Source: Citrus sinensis
Taxonomy: Eukaryota; Streptophyta; Magnoliopsida; Sapindales; Rutaceae
NCBI RefSeq assembly: GCF_022201045.2
Contig: NC_068560.1
Span: 35,427,001 to 35,491,000 of the forward strand
DNA length: 64,000 nucleotides
Reading direction: 5' to 3'
In this document: positions 1-12,164 of the stretch, piece after piece
Layout of the letters: every line of letters begins with the position of its first letter
Numbering within the stretch: position 1 is the stretch's first letter
The notes under the pieces: model-generated
The model's database searches: none
Told to the model about the DNA's origin: nothing
The model's input: only the letters and a program-made list of their open reading frames with translations
Made by a program: the position numbers and the translations under genes

Positions 1-51
1 AGAACAAATTGAAGAAGAAAGAATAAGATCCTCATACTATTCATCAGACCC

Positions 52-3000
52 ATGGCCAGAGTGGTAGTAGAAGTTGTTGATGCAAGTGACCTCACACCCA
101 ACCATGGACAAGGATCTGCTAGTCCCTTTGTTGAAGTAGACTTGGATGATCAGAAACAAAGAACTCAAACCAAGCCTAAAGACGTCAATCCTTACTGGAA
201 TGAAAAGCTTGCTTTCAACATTAACGATCTCAGAGATCTTCCCAACAAGACCATTGATGTAACTGTTTTCAATGATCTCAAAGGCAGCCACGATCGTGAT
301 CACCACAAGAACTTTCTCGGACGTGTCAGAATTTCAGGTGTTTCTGTCCCTTTTTCGGAGTCAGAAGCCAATGTTCAGCGATACCCTCTTGACAAACGCG
401 GCCTTTTCTCTCGTGTCAATGGTGATATTGCCCTCAAGATATACGCACACCCACTTCATGATGCCTCTCACTTTACAACTCCACCAACCAACGCTACTAC
501 CACTGCCAGTAGTCTTGAGACCGAAGAAACCCCACTCCAAGAAATCAACACCAACAAGTTTGGCGATCATGATGTTAAATTAATGTTTGACCACGAGAAG
601 ATCAAAAAGAAAAAGAAGGAAAAAGAAGTAAGGACTTTTCACTCAATAGGGACGGCAGCTGGGGGTCCTGGTCCGGCTCCTGCTGCTCCGCCACCGGTGT
701 CATCCACGTTTGGTTTTGAGACTCATCAAAAGCCTCCAGTGGCTGAGACGAGAATGGATTTTGCCAAAGCTGCTGCGCCAACACCATCTGTAATGCAAAT
801 GCAAATGCCAAAGACGAACCCAGAATTCCTTCTGGTGGAGACTAGTCCGCCGGTAGCAGCGCGTCTGCGATACAGAGGAGGAGACAAGACAGCAAGTACT
901 TACGATTTGGTGGAGCTGATGCATTATTTATACGTGGATGTGGTTAAGGCAAGAAATCTGCCTGTAATGGATGTTTCAGGGAGCCTTGACCCTTACGTTG
1001 AAGTGAAGCTTGGAAACTACAAAGGCATCACCAAACACTTGGAGAAGAACCAAAACCCGGTATGGCATCAAATTTTTGCCTTCTCTAAGGAAAGATTGCA
1101 ATCCAATTTGGTTGAAGTTACTGTCAAAGACAAGGATATTGGGAAAGATGATTTTGTGGGGAGAGTTACTTTTGATCTATTCGAAGTCCCTCATCGTGTT
1201 CCGCCTGATAGTCCATTGGCTCCTCAATGGTATAGATTGGAGGACAGAAAGGGTGATAAAATTACTAAAGGGGAAATAATGCTTGCTGTTTGGATCGGGA
1301 CACAAGCTGATGAGTCTTTTGCTGCGGCCTGGCACTCTGATGCACACAACATCAGCCAGAAAAATTTAGCTAACACCAGATCAAAGGTTTACTTCTCACC
1401 CAAGCTTTATTATCTTCGGGTTTTTGTATTTGAAGCACAAGATCTTGTTCCTTCTGACAAAGGGCGAGCACCAGATGCTTGTGTAAGGATTCAGCTTGGA
1501 AATCAGCTGAGGGTTACCAGGCCTTCGCCTGTGCGAACTGTTAACCCGGTATGGAACGAAGAGCATATGCTTGTTGCATCTGAACCTTTTGAGGATCTGA
1601 TTATTGTGACTGTTGAAGATAGGATTGGACCTGGCAAGGATGAGATTTTAGGAAGAGAATTCATACCAGTTAGAAATGTGCCACATAGACATGAGACCGG
1701 TAAGCTCCCAGATCCTCGATGGTTTAACCTTCACAAACCTTCGTTGGCAGCAGAGGAAGGTGCTGAAAAGAAGAAGGAAAAATTCTCAAGCAAGATTCTA
1801 ATTCGCTTCTGTTTGGAAGCAGGTTACCATGTTCTTGATGAATCCACACATTTTAGCAGTGACCTACAGCCCTCGGCGAGGAGCCTGAGGAAGGATAGCA
1901 TTGGGATTCTTGAGCTTGGCATTTTGAGTGCAAAGAAGTTGATGCCAATGAAGAGCAAGGATGGTAAACTGACTGATGCATATTGCGTGGCCAAGTACGG
2001 GAACAAATGGATTCGAACCAGAACAATCCTTGACACACTGGATCCTAGATGGAATGAGCAGTATACTTGGGATGTTTATGATCCATGTACTGTAATCACA
2101 ATTGGAGTATTTGACAATTGCCACGTCAATGGAAGCAAAGATGACGCGATTGATCAGAGAATCGGAAAGGTGAGAATTCGATTATCAACTTTAGAAACCG
2201 ATCGTATATACACCCATTTCTATCCCTTGTTGGTACTCACGCCTTCTGGTTTGAAGAAAAATGGGGAACTTCATTTGGCTTTAAGGTTTACATGTACAGC
2301 TTGGGTAAACATGATGACAAAATATGGAAGGCCGTTGCTTCCCAAAATGCATTATGTCCAACCAATACCTGTTATACTCATTGATAGGCTACGGCATCAA
2401 GCAATGCAGATAGTTGCGGCAAGGCTGGGAAGAGCAGAGCCACCCCTGAGGCGCGAGGTAGTGGAGTATATGCTGGATGTGGATTACCATATGTGGAGTT
2501 TGAGGAAAAGCAAAGCCAATTTTTACAGAATTATGGAACTTCTTTCGGGGCTTACAGCTATTTGTAGATGGTTCAATAACATATGTACATGGAGAAACCC
2601 AGTGACAACAATCCTTGTACATGTATTGTTCTTGATACTCGTTTGCTACCCTGAGTTGATACTGCCAACAATTTTCCTGTACCTCTTCGTAATTGGGATG
2701 TGGAACTATCGGTTCAGGCCAAGGCACCCGCCTCACATGGATGCTAAGCTCTCGCAAGCAATAAATGCACACCCAGATGAGCTAGACGAAGAATTTGATT
2801 CGTTTCCAACAAAACGACCATCAGACATCATTAGGATGAGATATGACAGGCTACGCAGTGTGGGAGGGCGGGTGCAGACAGTGGTTGGAGATTTGGCATC
2901 GCAAGGCGAAAGAGCTCAAGCGATCCTCAACTGGCGTGATCCAAGAGCTACGTCTATCTTCATCATCTTCGCATTGATTTGGGCAGTGTTCATTTATGTT

Positions 3001-3132
3001 ACTCCATTCCAAGTGGTTGCAGTTCTGATTGGCCTTTACATGCTGCGCCATCCCCGGTTCAGGAGCAAGATGCCTTCGGTACCTGTCAACTTCTTCAAAA
3101 GATTACCGGCCAAGTCAGATATGCTGATATAA
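52..3132 (+). CDS. Multiple C2 domain and transmembrane region protein (MCTP, QUIRKY/FTIP family)
   Basis: Uninterrupted 1026-residue reading frame, in the usual MCTP size range (about 770-1080). Four C2 domains are visible: C2A at about residues 1-130 (starts VVVEVVDASDLTP), C2B about 288-415 (LYVDVVKARNLPV), C2C about 452-590 (LRVFVFEAQDLVP) and C2D about 617-750 (LELGILSAKKLMP). A lysine-rich stretch near 183-192 and a Pro/Ala-rich linker separate C2A from C2B. The C-terminal PRT_C region has two hydrophobic segments, about 847-885 and 967-1000, and ends with the family-typical NFFKRLPAKSDMLI. Known family members tether ER to plasma membrane, often at plasmodesmata, and act in cell-to-cell signalling and traffic of proteins such as FT. 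The presence of an N-terminal C2A plus long linker resembles the QKY/MCTP15-16 branch, but which ortholog it is cannot be settled here. Possible AATAAA polyadenylation signal at 3195-3200. Intronless, as is common for the family. Confidence 0.95.
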   Translation: MARVVVEVVDASDLTPNHGQGSASPFVEVDLDDQKQRTQTKPKDVNPYWNEKLAFNINDLRDLPNKTIDVTVFNDLKGSHDRDHHKNFLGRVRISGVSVPFSESEANVQRYPLDKRGLFSRVNGDIALKIYAHPLHDASHFTTPPTNATTTASSLETEETPLQEINTNKFGDHDVKLMFDHEKIKKKKKEKEVRTFHSIGTAAGGPGPAPAAPPPVSSTFGFETHQKPPVAETRMDFAKAAAPTPSVMQMQMPKTNPEFLLVETSPPVAARLRYRGGDKTASTYDLVELMHYLYVDVVKARNLPVMDVSGSLDPYVEVKLGNYKGITKHLEKNQNPVWHQIFAFSKERLQSNLVEVTVKDKDIGKDDFVGRVTFDLFEVPHRVPPDSPLAPQWYRLEDRKGDKITKGEIMLAVWIGTQADESFAAAWHSDAHNISQKNLANTRSKVYFSPKLYYLRVFVFEAQDLVPSDKGRAPDACVRIQLGNQLRVTRPSPVRTVNPVWNEEHMLVASEPFEDLIIVTVEDRIGPGKDEILGREFIPVRNVPHRHETGKLPDPRWFNLHKPSLAAEEGAEKKKEKFSSKILIRFCLEAGYHVLDESTHFSSDLQPSARSLRKDSIGILELGILSAKKLMPMKSKDGKLTDAYCVAKYGNKWIRTRTILDTLDPRWNEQYTWDVYDPCTVITIGVFDNCHVNGSKDDAIDQRIGKVRIRLSTLETDRIYTHFYPLLVLTPSGLKKNGELHLALRFTCTAWVNMMTKYGRPLLPKMHYVQPIPVILIDRLRHQAMQIVAARLGRAEPPLRREVVEYMLDVDYHMWSLRKSKANFYRIMELLSGLTAICRWFNNICTWRNPVTTILVHVLFLILVCYPELILPTIFLYLFVIGMWNYRFRPRHPPHMDAKLSQAINAHPDELDEEFDSFPTKRPSDIIRMRYDRLRSVGGRVQTVVGDLASQGERAQAILNWRDPRATSIFIIFALIWAVFIYVTPFQVVAVLIGLYMLRHPRFRSKMPSVPVNFFKRLPAKSDMLI

Positions 3133-3639
3133 GATGGAAACTTTTCCAGTACATTCATTCTTGTACGTGTGAATAAGGAAAAATCCTTCCACGAAATAAA
3201 TCCGTCAAAATCATTGCAGCGGACGGAAAAAGAACATCGGCCATGCTCTTCCTCCCCTGCCCGCAAAAGCATTTCATCCCGGCATTTTCTCAGACCCCAT
3301 CAATCTTCTTTCGCTTTATAAATACGTGTATTTACGCAGCTTGTATACACTTCTATTGTGGTAATTTACTTTCTAAGTGGTAAGATCAGCTAATAAAAGA
3401 ATAGCTTGCCAGTATTAAGCAATTCGAATTTGATTATAAATAATATATAAATATCAAACAAAAAACAAGGCAATTAAGATCATCGAAAATGATTAGCAGC
3501 ATCAACCATATGAAATCATGCCATCCATGGAGATCAATTTTATCAGTTTAACTTATTTTCAAAATTGGTTACACACACGCTTCATAAAACAACTCCATAC
3601 AAGAAAGTTACATTTATTTATATTAAAAAAAAAAAACTT
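3133..3639. other. Convergent 3' intergenic space
   Basis: The gap between the stop codons of the MCTP gene (+) and the CDKAL1-type gene (-). It should hold both 3' untranslated regions; AATAAA at 3195-3200 suits the plus-strand gene. No other coding signal seen. Confidence 0.6.
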
Positions 3640-6600
3640 TCATATGGTTGACAATGTTCTAAATCCTATGTGTATAAGCAGGGCTACAATTATCAAGAAA
3701 CTAACAAGCATTCCACCCAGAAGAGCCCTATCCACAACACCCCACTCGCCCGTATTCCCTCCCACCCATTCCTGTTTTTTCTTGGATCCCAAGGCAATAT
3801 CATTTTCCACTCCTTTCAACTGGTTCTTCCGCTTCCTTAGCAACCATCCAATAACATTTTGGCTGTTTATATCTTCTGCAAATCTGTCAATCCAGGAAAC
3901 TTGGCCTTCCTCCAAAGTAATTTTTCCTTCACAGCATTCCAATCCACAAGCACTAGGATCTGGCTCATTTGAACATGCACAAGGTTCATTTTGGCTGGAG
4001 CAGGAAGAACATTTACCCTGACCAACCTGACTAGATATTCTCCTGTTTGACGCTATTTTATCATCTACTTGGTTGAGAATTTTGATAACTTCTCCAAACA
4101 CTGACCACCTTCCAACAGATGTTATCTTCACCAAAGCTGAGGTACCCAGCATATTTCCTGTGCTAGGCACAAGTACCTGCACATATCCCTTGGTATGGCC
4201 AACCTTAGTCAAAAAGGGAATATGAAGTTAGATCGAAGTCATTAAATACTTTAACAAAAAAGTTGATTAAATAATATTTGTTTTATCGACTTATCAAGCT
4301 GCTTTGGTTCAACTTTCATAAGATTACTACGAGTATATATGTACAAAGAGGAGACACCACTACTAACGGTAACAGATGTTGGAAAACCTCTGGAAGTCAA
4401 AATCTAAGTTTTTCCATAAGGTAAGCCCCTGAACCTCAGCATATGCACACAGAGATGTGGGAGAATCAGAAAGCGGCAGGGAGAACATTCAAAATTGTTC
4501 TAGTCTTACCAGGTGAATTCCATCGGCTGCAATTTCAGTTATCCATATTCTTTCCACTCTACCCTCCATTCCAAGATACGGTGTGAAAGCTTCAAAAACA
4601 GATGTCAATTCACGGCTCCGTTTCTTCACTACAGCACTTGGCACCTTTTTCATCCTTGCAGCAGGTGTCCCTGATTTCATAAAGGAAATAAATATTGATT
4701 CTGGTTAATCAAACAGTTTCAGTAAAAAGCTTCATCTGTCAGTATTTTATTTTTCCAGACTGCACATACTGAGTTGAAATCTCAGAAGTTATATCAACTA
4801 CGATAATGAAAGAAATAATTCTGCTATACGCTCAAGCTAGAGCTATTGCCCTGAGAGGTGTGTTTCTGACAAATTAATAGAAGAAAACAAATTTAGATTA
4901 AAGTTACAGACTTGATTATGTCTCATCAGAGAATGCAATGCATTTCATCAAATCGTTCAAACTTTATTGAAGAGGGGTATATCCCAAGCCTTGTCTAATT
5001 TGAGGGAAGCTCAAGACAGCAACTTTCAAGATCATGGTTAGTTTTGCCAAGGAAAAAATAAGTTTCACACCTGAAGAGTCATTCCAAAGGGCAATTTAGT
5101 TTTGCCAAGGAAAAAATAAGTTTCACACCTGAAGAGTCATTCCAAAGGGCAATACTTAGGGATCTAAACAAATTATCATAGTTAGGGTTCCCAGAAGAAG
5201 AGCTACACACCTTCAGAGCAGCTATAGTCTGACACAGTTACAGATGAAAATTATATATTAAAAAAAAAAGGATGAAGAGAAAAACATTCATCATCTTAGG
5301 GCACTGAAATGCACCTCTGACCATCATCTCAGAGTCGTCATGAGTATGATTCATCATGAGTTACCACAAGATATAAATGGAACTGCTTTGTCATTCCAAA
5401 CAGGACATTTCTTTGGTCATCCAAAGAAAAGTAGTGCAGCTTGACCAAAATAGAAATGAGCATTACAGTGAATTTGTAATTGCTAAATAGCAAAGACAAA
5501 AGTTTGGTGCTATCCAAATTCAAAAATTGTATACCTGGTCTGGGATAAAACTGTGAAATGTGAACTTGGGGGAACTTGTACTCCTTGATGAGGTTAACAG
5601 TTTGATTAAAATCTTCATCAGTCTCACCTAAGCAGAACAAACATAACAGCATTACTTCCACTAGCACTTGTTAAGTAAAACAGTTCACGATAAAAAAAAA
5701 AAACATGAAAATTATTTTAACACCAAAAGTTGAAGAAAAAGCCAAAAAAAAAAAAAAATTCCAATAAATGCCTTCCTTAACTGCAAGTCCAGCTAGTAGT
5801 GCAAAGTTTTTCAGTATTTTAGTTACTGGTGACGCCAACAGAAGTTTGGTTATACAAAAGGACACATATTTACTATTTTAAGGGCACTTGCGACCTTCAA
5901 CTTATTCAACTTCAGAAAGAGTCAACAAGAACATGTAAAAGATCACATGGATCATTATATAAAAAGAATCACGTGAGCCAATGACCAACATACTAACCTG
6001 GAAATCCACAAATTATATCAGTTGCAATCTGCATCCCTGGCACAAGTTCAATCAAGGTGTCTACCACAGTCCTGAAGTCACTCAAAGTATATTCCCGATT
6101 CATTGCCTAATAGAGTTAAGACATTAATCAAGCTAAGAGAGCATCATGTGATCAACTTTGCAGACATATATTCTTACAATAATTTCAACCAAGACATATT
6201 TTTCAGAGAGAAGACAGATTTAGAGGAACAATCTTTTGACTTACACTCAAGACAGCATCACTCCCAGATTGGACTGGTACATGAAGAAAGGAGTATACAC
6301 ATGGGTGACGCAAAACTTCCGCTATTTCTTTCAAATGCTCAAGAATGAAAGGAGGATTAGTCATCCCAATTCGAAGCATTGTGCTCCCATCAGGAGGAAG
6401 TTCAGCAACGATAGCATTTAACAAAATTGGAAGGTTAACCCCAATGTCACGACCTACAAAATTTCTGGACAGTTAAATATTTTCAATAACTCAAGTAAAA
6501 GCATCCCAATTTTCTCCGACAAGCACAATGAATCATTAACCAGTTATATAATAACCTTGTTGATCAAGGGCTGAAATCCTTTTGACCAAATAAAACTAGG

Positions 6601-8761
6601 GTGACTTTATCTTCAAATATTAGTGCTTACGGTGACTAGTTCACAAAACATCAAAGTTGATTAGTTTACATGTTAGAAGAGGGGAAAAGTTGAACACAGA
6701 TTCCTTGTAACACAACATATGTACATTACAAAAACTTCTTTTTTTGGGGGGGTGCTGAAAATATTTCAAACAGTTACAGGAATACTGTAGAAACAAGACA
6801 TCTCCAGAAGAAAAGCTTTAGATTACCGTATGCTCCAGTATCTTCGCTGCTCAGCCACACCTCCTTAACTCCATCAGCTATAACAGTTCTTACACGGCCT
6901 ACCTGCAGAGTTGAACTTCAAAATAAACTAAAGCCAACAAATATAAAGTATTACTTGTCATTACACAATCTTACAAGGCTTTCGACAGTGTAGCTCCCCA
7001 GATGGCCGCGGGCATGTTTTGTCTTGCAATAAGTACAAGCACCTAAACAACCAACATTAATTGGTAGAATCTCAACAAACTTGTTCCTCCTAACCTGTTA
7101 TAAAAGTTTGGTTAAATTAATTCCATGGGGAAAAATAAAAGAGTTCCGTCTCTTGACTAGTAAATGATTCCAGACAACTACAAATCCACAACCGATACCT
7201 TTGGGAGGTCAAGAGCTGGTAATTTCTTGCGATGTAGAAGCCGCACCTCATGACCTTTCAAAGTCTCTTCAACAACTTCGACAACACGATCAATTTGCTG
7301 GACTCCAACAATACTGACCCCTTCTAGCTCTTTCAAGTCCCGACTTCCTTGAGGCACACACCCAGCTACCACTAGGGGCTTTTTTGCACTCTTACATTTT
7401 GCAATTAAAGTATCCATAGCAGACTGACTAGGGGATTTAACTGTGCAACTGTGTCAGGTTTATAATTATTGATCACTAACTATACCAGAAAAATATTCTG
7501 CACACAAGAGTACTCATGTTGCTTAAAAGGTGAGAAACCTCCAACAGGTTTATACACATTGCAGTATTTATCACTGACCTCTCACTGCATCAAATTCATA
7601 TGTATATAAAAAAACTAAGTGTGTAAGATAACATGGACAAGTTGTGATCCACCATTAGCTGAACAAATATTGTACCATCTCAAAATTTTTCCATTGAAAA
7701 GACATTTATAAAATTAGTTAAATAATGAAGAAATATATGACACTCACGTATTGATGAGCCATATGTCTGCCTCCTCAGAATTGTCAGTTAATGCATAACC
7801 AAATGCTGATAGCTGACCAGCCATGTATTCACTGTCACTCTGGCATAATGTCAAAAAGAGAGAAACAACTTGAAAAAAAAGAAAAGTCATACTGATGTTG
7901 CAATGCTCCAAACGACTCCAACAAGAGATTTAGATAAATAATCCGAGGAGAAAAATAAAGCGAGGTCATCATTCAAAACTTGAAAAGCTAATAGAGATTA
8001 CAACACTATTTATAGAAGACTATCTCTAATCCTATAACTAAAATCCCAGTACAATGAAAGTAACAAACACCACTCACAAACTTACCTACTAAGAATAAGA
8101 AATGTAGAATACACTCCAATATTCTTAACTTGTCCTATATCAGATTTGAAGAGAGATTATGTAAATGAAGGACACAGTTAAATGAGATGTATGTTTGCTG
8201 TTCTGTATTGAATGACACATCTCTGGGTTAATTAACTTGTTAAATTTATTAGTATACTTTTTATAAACTAACTACGACCTGATTACAGAATGAAAGGCAA
8301 TCATTATCATCATCATCATCGTTGTTGTTGTTCTTATTATTATTACAGTAAACACTAAATCCTATTCATAAAAGTAAAAATCACAAATGACTCTTGAAAA
8401 CCTAATTTTGCAAAACAATTGTATTACAATGTAATGGTACGTATAAATACCTGGTTATGTGAGCATCCAAAGGTCTTCATATATATGGTCTGTAAAATAC
8501 AAAATCAAAAGTTGGAAAAATAAACAAAACTTAAAACAAAAAAATAAAGATAAATGGCGAACCAAAAAAGAAAAAAGAAAGTACCTCAGTTCCAGGAATT
8601 TTGGGGGAGAGAGAGCCAGTTTTGGAGAGGTGGTTATCATGAAGCCGCGGTTTGTTCTTATTATACTTCGGATTTACACCGACGGCATTGATTGGCAATC
8701 TGAAACCGGGAGGAGCACCGCCACCTCCGCTGCCAGCCAACAAATCTTCTATGTCTTCCAT
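3640..8761 (-). CDS. Threonylcarbamoyladenosine tRNA methylthiotransferase, CDKAL1/MtaB type (11 exons)
   Basis: Minus-strand exons: 8761-8585, 8489-8451, 7839-7748, 7448-7199, 7094-6975, 6902-6827, 6453-6245, 6106-5998, 5627-5535, 4670-4510, 4203-3640. They join in frame to 629 residues with GT-AG introns. The enzyme converts t6A37 to ms2t6A37 in tRNAs reading ANN codons. Cluster cysteines of the UPF0004 domain are at about C68 (KTFGCSHN), C104 ([11 protein letters not shown]) and C133 ([17 protein letters not shown]). The radical-SAM CxxxCxxC is GCLGACTYC at C202/C206/C209. Then come the core ([32 protein letters not shown]) and a TRAM-like region ([11 protein letters not shown]). A hydrophobic segment at about 603-623 suggests C-terminal membrane anchoring, as in animal CDKAL1. 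A Cys-rich patch at about 507-532 is unusual. The start MEDIEDLL matches the conserved plant N-terminus as I recall it; no ATG lies in the same frame just upstream. Confidence 0.93.
5038..5153. repeat. Perfect 58-bp tandem duplication in an intron of the CDKAL1-type gene
   Basis: Copy 1 at 5038-5095 and copy 2 at 5096-5153 are identical, starting TTAGTTTTGCCAAGG and ending GGGCAAT. They lie in the intron between coding exons 9 and 10 and do not touch splice sites. Confidence 0.95.
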
Positions 8762-9855
8762 TTGTTTATTCACTCTACGCAATGTAGCAGCTGCCAAGAT
8801 AGCTGCTTACTCGGCGATCACAAAACACACAGATGGCTCCATGAACAAATGGCCTTCTTTTAATTTGTTTTGAATTTTAGCCCAAAATGTCCGACTACCA
8901 AAGAGGCATTACTATTAACCCTAGTTTTGGGAAGTTTTAGTGTTTTTTAATTTAAAAAAATCTAAAAGTTACTGGGCTTCAGTTTTTTCAATTTAGCCCA
9001 TTCGGTTTAACTACGCAATAAATAGGCCCATTATCTTTGAGTCCCGTGTATTTCAAGGCATCGCAGACGCCATCGCTCGTGGCTAGCTGATGAGTGATGG
9101 CAATGGTTTTTTATTTATTTTATTATCATTATTATGAACTCACACACTCATTAAAACTCGAATTCATACTTCAAACCCTTGGTTTCAAGCTTGCTGACAG
9201 AGAGAACGAAGTAAACCAAACGATTTCCTGTTCTGTTAATTAAGATAATGGGTATATACAAATATAAAACTTCTAAGTTCGAATAAAGTCGATATGTGAA
9301 TTTATAAAGCTCTTAATTTATCAGAGCACCCCTTGAAAAAGACGTTCATATGTCCCGTGAATAAGACGTTCATCTAGTCTGTACCGTGGGAACAGACAAA
9401 TGGAGTCACGCCAGGCCACAGGTGACGATTGGAAAGAGGTAATTGACAAAATCCTAAAATTTTTCTTTTCTACATGGACATGATAGGAACTTCAATTTTT
9501 CTTTGCTTTTTTTTTTTTTTTCTTCCTTTTTATGTGAACGTTTTGTTGCAAATATGAGAGCAACCTCACAGTTATCAATAATAATAATAATTTAGTAGAT
9601 GGTGACAACAAAAGAAAGCTTCTAGTATTTTATTTAAGGTCTTGCAAAATGCCACGTACATAAATCAAAAGTCAAGCGATAATTCGGACGTGAGATGCTA
9701 AGCTTAACTTCGATCATTTCACAAGTAAAATCGGGAAAATACAAAAATTATTTTGATTAATCTGTCATTAGAGTTTGCTTTATATAAACAGAGTCTTTTT
9801 ATCTATGAATGAACATATGCAAGCAAAACACTAAGCGGAAGAAAAAGAGTCCGCC
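8762..9855. other. Divergent intergenic region between the CDKAL1-type gene and the P450 gene
   Basis: About 1.1 kb holding the 5' region of the minus-strand CDKAL1-type gene and the promoter of the plus-strand P450 gene. It is AT-rich with a T run near 9509-9523. No reading frame in it resembles a known protein. The only promoter element I can place is the TATA box listed separately. Confidence 0.5.
9781..9788 (+). promoter_or_regulatory. Probable TATA box of the P450 gene
   Basis: TATATAAA about 70 bases upstream of the P450 start codon, a normal distance for a short plant 5' untranslated region. Confidence 0.5.
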
Positions 9856-11418
9856 ATGGATGCTCTGCACTATCTTGGCTTGTTAGTTTCCATTCTTCTC
9901 ATCGTCTATCAACATATCCGACGAAACAAAATTCAACCCAAAAATCTACCCCCAAGCCCTCCCAGTCTTCCAATCATAGGTCATTTCCACCTCTTAAAAT
10001 TGCCCATGTCCCAGACACTGACCAATCTCTGCAACAAGTATGGTCCTATATTACTGCTTCAAGTAGGCTCACGCCCCACACTAGTAGTCTCGAGTCGATC
10101 GGCTATTGAAGAATGCTTGACAAAAAATGATATAATCTTCGCCAATCGTCCACTCTTGCCCTCTAGAGGGCAAGAGAAGGAGAAAATTTTCACAAGCATC
10201 GGAGCTCCCTATGGCGAGCATTGGCGCAACCTCCGCCGAGTCTATGCCCTAGAAATTTTCTCCCCAAGGCGTCTCCTATTATCTGCAAACATTCGGACGG
10301 AAGAAATAAGATTCATGGCCAAACACTTGTTCCAAAGCTCTTTCAAAGACGTTCAGAAAGTGGATGTGAAATCGTTGCTTTACAAGTTGGATTTCAATAT
10401 CGTAATAAGGATGGTGGCTGGTAAGAGGTGCTTCGAAGAGGACGAAATGAACACGGACATAGCCAAAGACAAATTGGACGAGCTCAATCAAACCTTCACC
10501 CCTCTCACGCCAACAGCTTTAGGTGACTACTTTCCATTCTTGAGGTGGTTCACTTTCTACGGAGCGGAGCAGAAGATAAGAAAATTGCGTAGGAAGAGGG
10601 ATGATTTCGCGCAGGCTCTGCTTGATGAACAGCGAAAAGCAGATAGGAAGATTGTCCCCACTTTGATTGATTCACTGCTGAAGCTGCAAGAATCTGAGCC
10701 TGAATTCTGCAACGATAATGTGATCAAAGGCATAGTCCAGGTAACGCCCAAAACAAAAATACTCACTGCGTGCATTTCAAACATATACAGTTTTATACTA
10801 ATTAATGATCACTCAAGTTCTGTAAACATTTGACGGCTGATTTAGGCCTTGCTGATAGCAGGACCACATACCACGGTGACGACAATGGAATTGGTAGTTT
10901 CGCGGATGATAACACATTCAGAGGTCTTTAAAACTGCAAGGGATGAGATCGACAAACATGTTGGACTATCCAGACTAATAGAAGATGCTGATCTTGTTAA
11001 CCTCCCATACCTTCACTGTACAATAAATGAAACACTGAGATTAGATCAAGTGGTAAGGGTTCTGCCACCACATGAATCGTCTGAGGAATGCACTGTGGGA
11101 GGTTACCACGTTCCAGGAGGCACACAGTTACTAATTAATGTATGGTCTGTGCACATGGACCCTGAATTGTGGGAAGATCCCGATAAGTTCAAGCCGGAAC
11201 GTTTCTTAATGTGCGAAGAAGAACGGGTAGGGTGTAAGTTCCTGCCATTTGGTTCAGGTAGAAGGCAATGCCCTGGTGCAGGCTTCGCCATGAGACTCAT
11301 GGAATTGTCGCTGGGCACCTTGATACAGTGTTTTGATTGGGAAAAGGCAGAGGAGAGGCCTTTCAAGATCATATTTCGACCACGTGAAGAACTTACAAAG
11401 GTGCTTGCTCAGCTTTGA
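9856..11418 (+). CDS. Cytochrome P450, CYP81-like (2 exons)
   Basis: Exons 9856-10740 and 10846-11418, joined in phase 0 across a GT-AG intron at 10741-10845, give 485 residues (CYP81 members are about 500). Visible parts: N-terminal ER anchor (LGLLVSILLIVYQ), proline hinge PPSPPSLPIIGH, C-helix region GEHWRNLRR, ExxR motif ETLR at E357/R360, PERF motif, and heme loop FGSGRRQCPG with the axial Cys at about 437. The single intron just before the I-helix is the usual position in plant A-type P450s. Odd: the I-helix, normally AGxDTT or AGxETT, reads AGPHTT (about 300-305), so the conserved acidic residue is His, and the helix continues TMELVV rather than the usual IEWAM. The stretch after ExxR (DQVVRVLPPHE) lacks the usual Tyr-Pro pair. 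Likely ER-bound monooxygenase of specialised metabolism with unknown substrate, or a recently inactivated copy. AATAAA at 11490-11495. Confidence 0.88.
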
Positions 11419-12160
11419 ACTGCGAACTAGTTAAGTCTAAAATGTGTCTGTTTTCTCATGCTTTCCTTTTAGTTGGTTCAGTTATGATAAATAAAAAATA
11501 TATGTTTGGCTTCATTCTCATAAAGCGAATTTGAATGATTTCCATTTAAACACAATGGAGATGGAAAAATGAAAATACTTCAAAAAAAAAAAAAACCAAT
11601 CCCGTCCGCTCTGCGAGGACACAAATCTAATTCCAGAAATACAAATGAATGAAGCAATCCCAAGAAGCTGCTGCAAAAACCGGGACGATATACTAGCATA
11701 AAGAGATTTGAAAAAAAAATTGTAAAATACGGACTGAAACTTAATTCGACTGCGGTTTTGCCAAGGATCTTACATGGCTTAAATGTTCGAAACGATGGAG
11801 TTCTTTGTAGTAGATTGCTATATAAACCGCATAGCAGCATATTACATTAATTTCCCAAAACCAAACAGAGTTAATTATAAAATGCTTAAGTAACATTTTG
11901 TAAATTACTTAATCTAAAAGGGATCCAAATCAAGAGCTTTATATTAATGCACAAGTGTTTCTCCTGTTTGATATTTTAATGGTCAATGCTTAGATTTGTT
12001 TATACTAATTACACAATATGAATAAGAGAATGTTGTAAGTTTGGAGAAATGAGCAACAGAATGAATGTTATTTGCATATAGTATAATTTTTATTTGAAAA
12101 AAAAAAATAACATTGATCTTAAAAAAAAAAGCTGTTTGCATCTTAAGCAAAGGAGGCTAG
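11419..12160. other. Intergenic, AT-rich
   Basis: The P450 3' region followed by AT-rich DNA with short A runs (11581-11594, 12099-12107, 12121-12130). No gene or recognisable element seen. Confidence 0.4.
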
Positions 12161-12164
12161 TATA

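Noticed and set aside
2389..2772. Minus-strand open frame of 127 codons inside the MCTP gene
   Set aside because: A shadow of the conserved C2D/PRT_C coding sequence.
3518..4021. Plus-strand open frame of 167 codons at 3.5-4.0 kb
   Set aside because: Antisense to the last exon of the CDKAL1-type gene; no domain seen.
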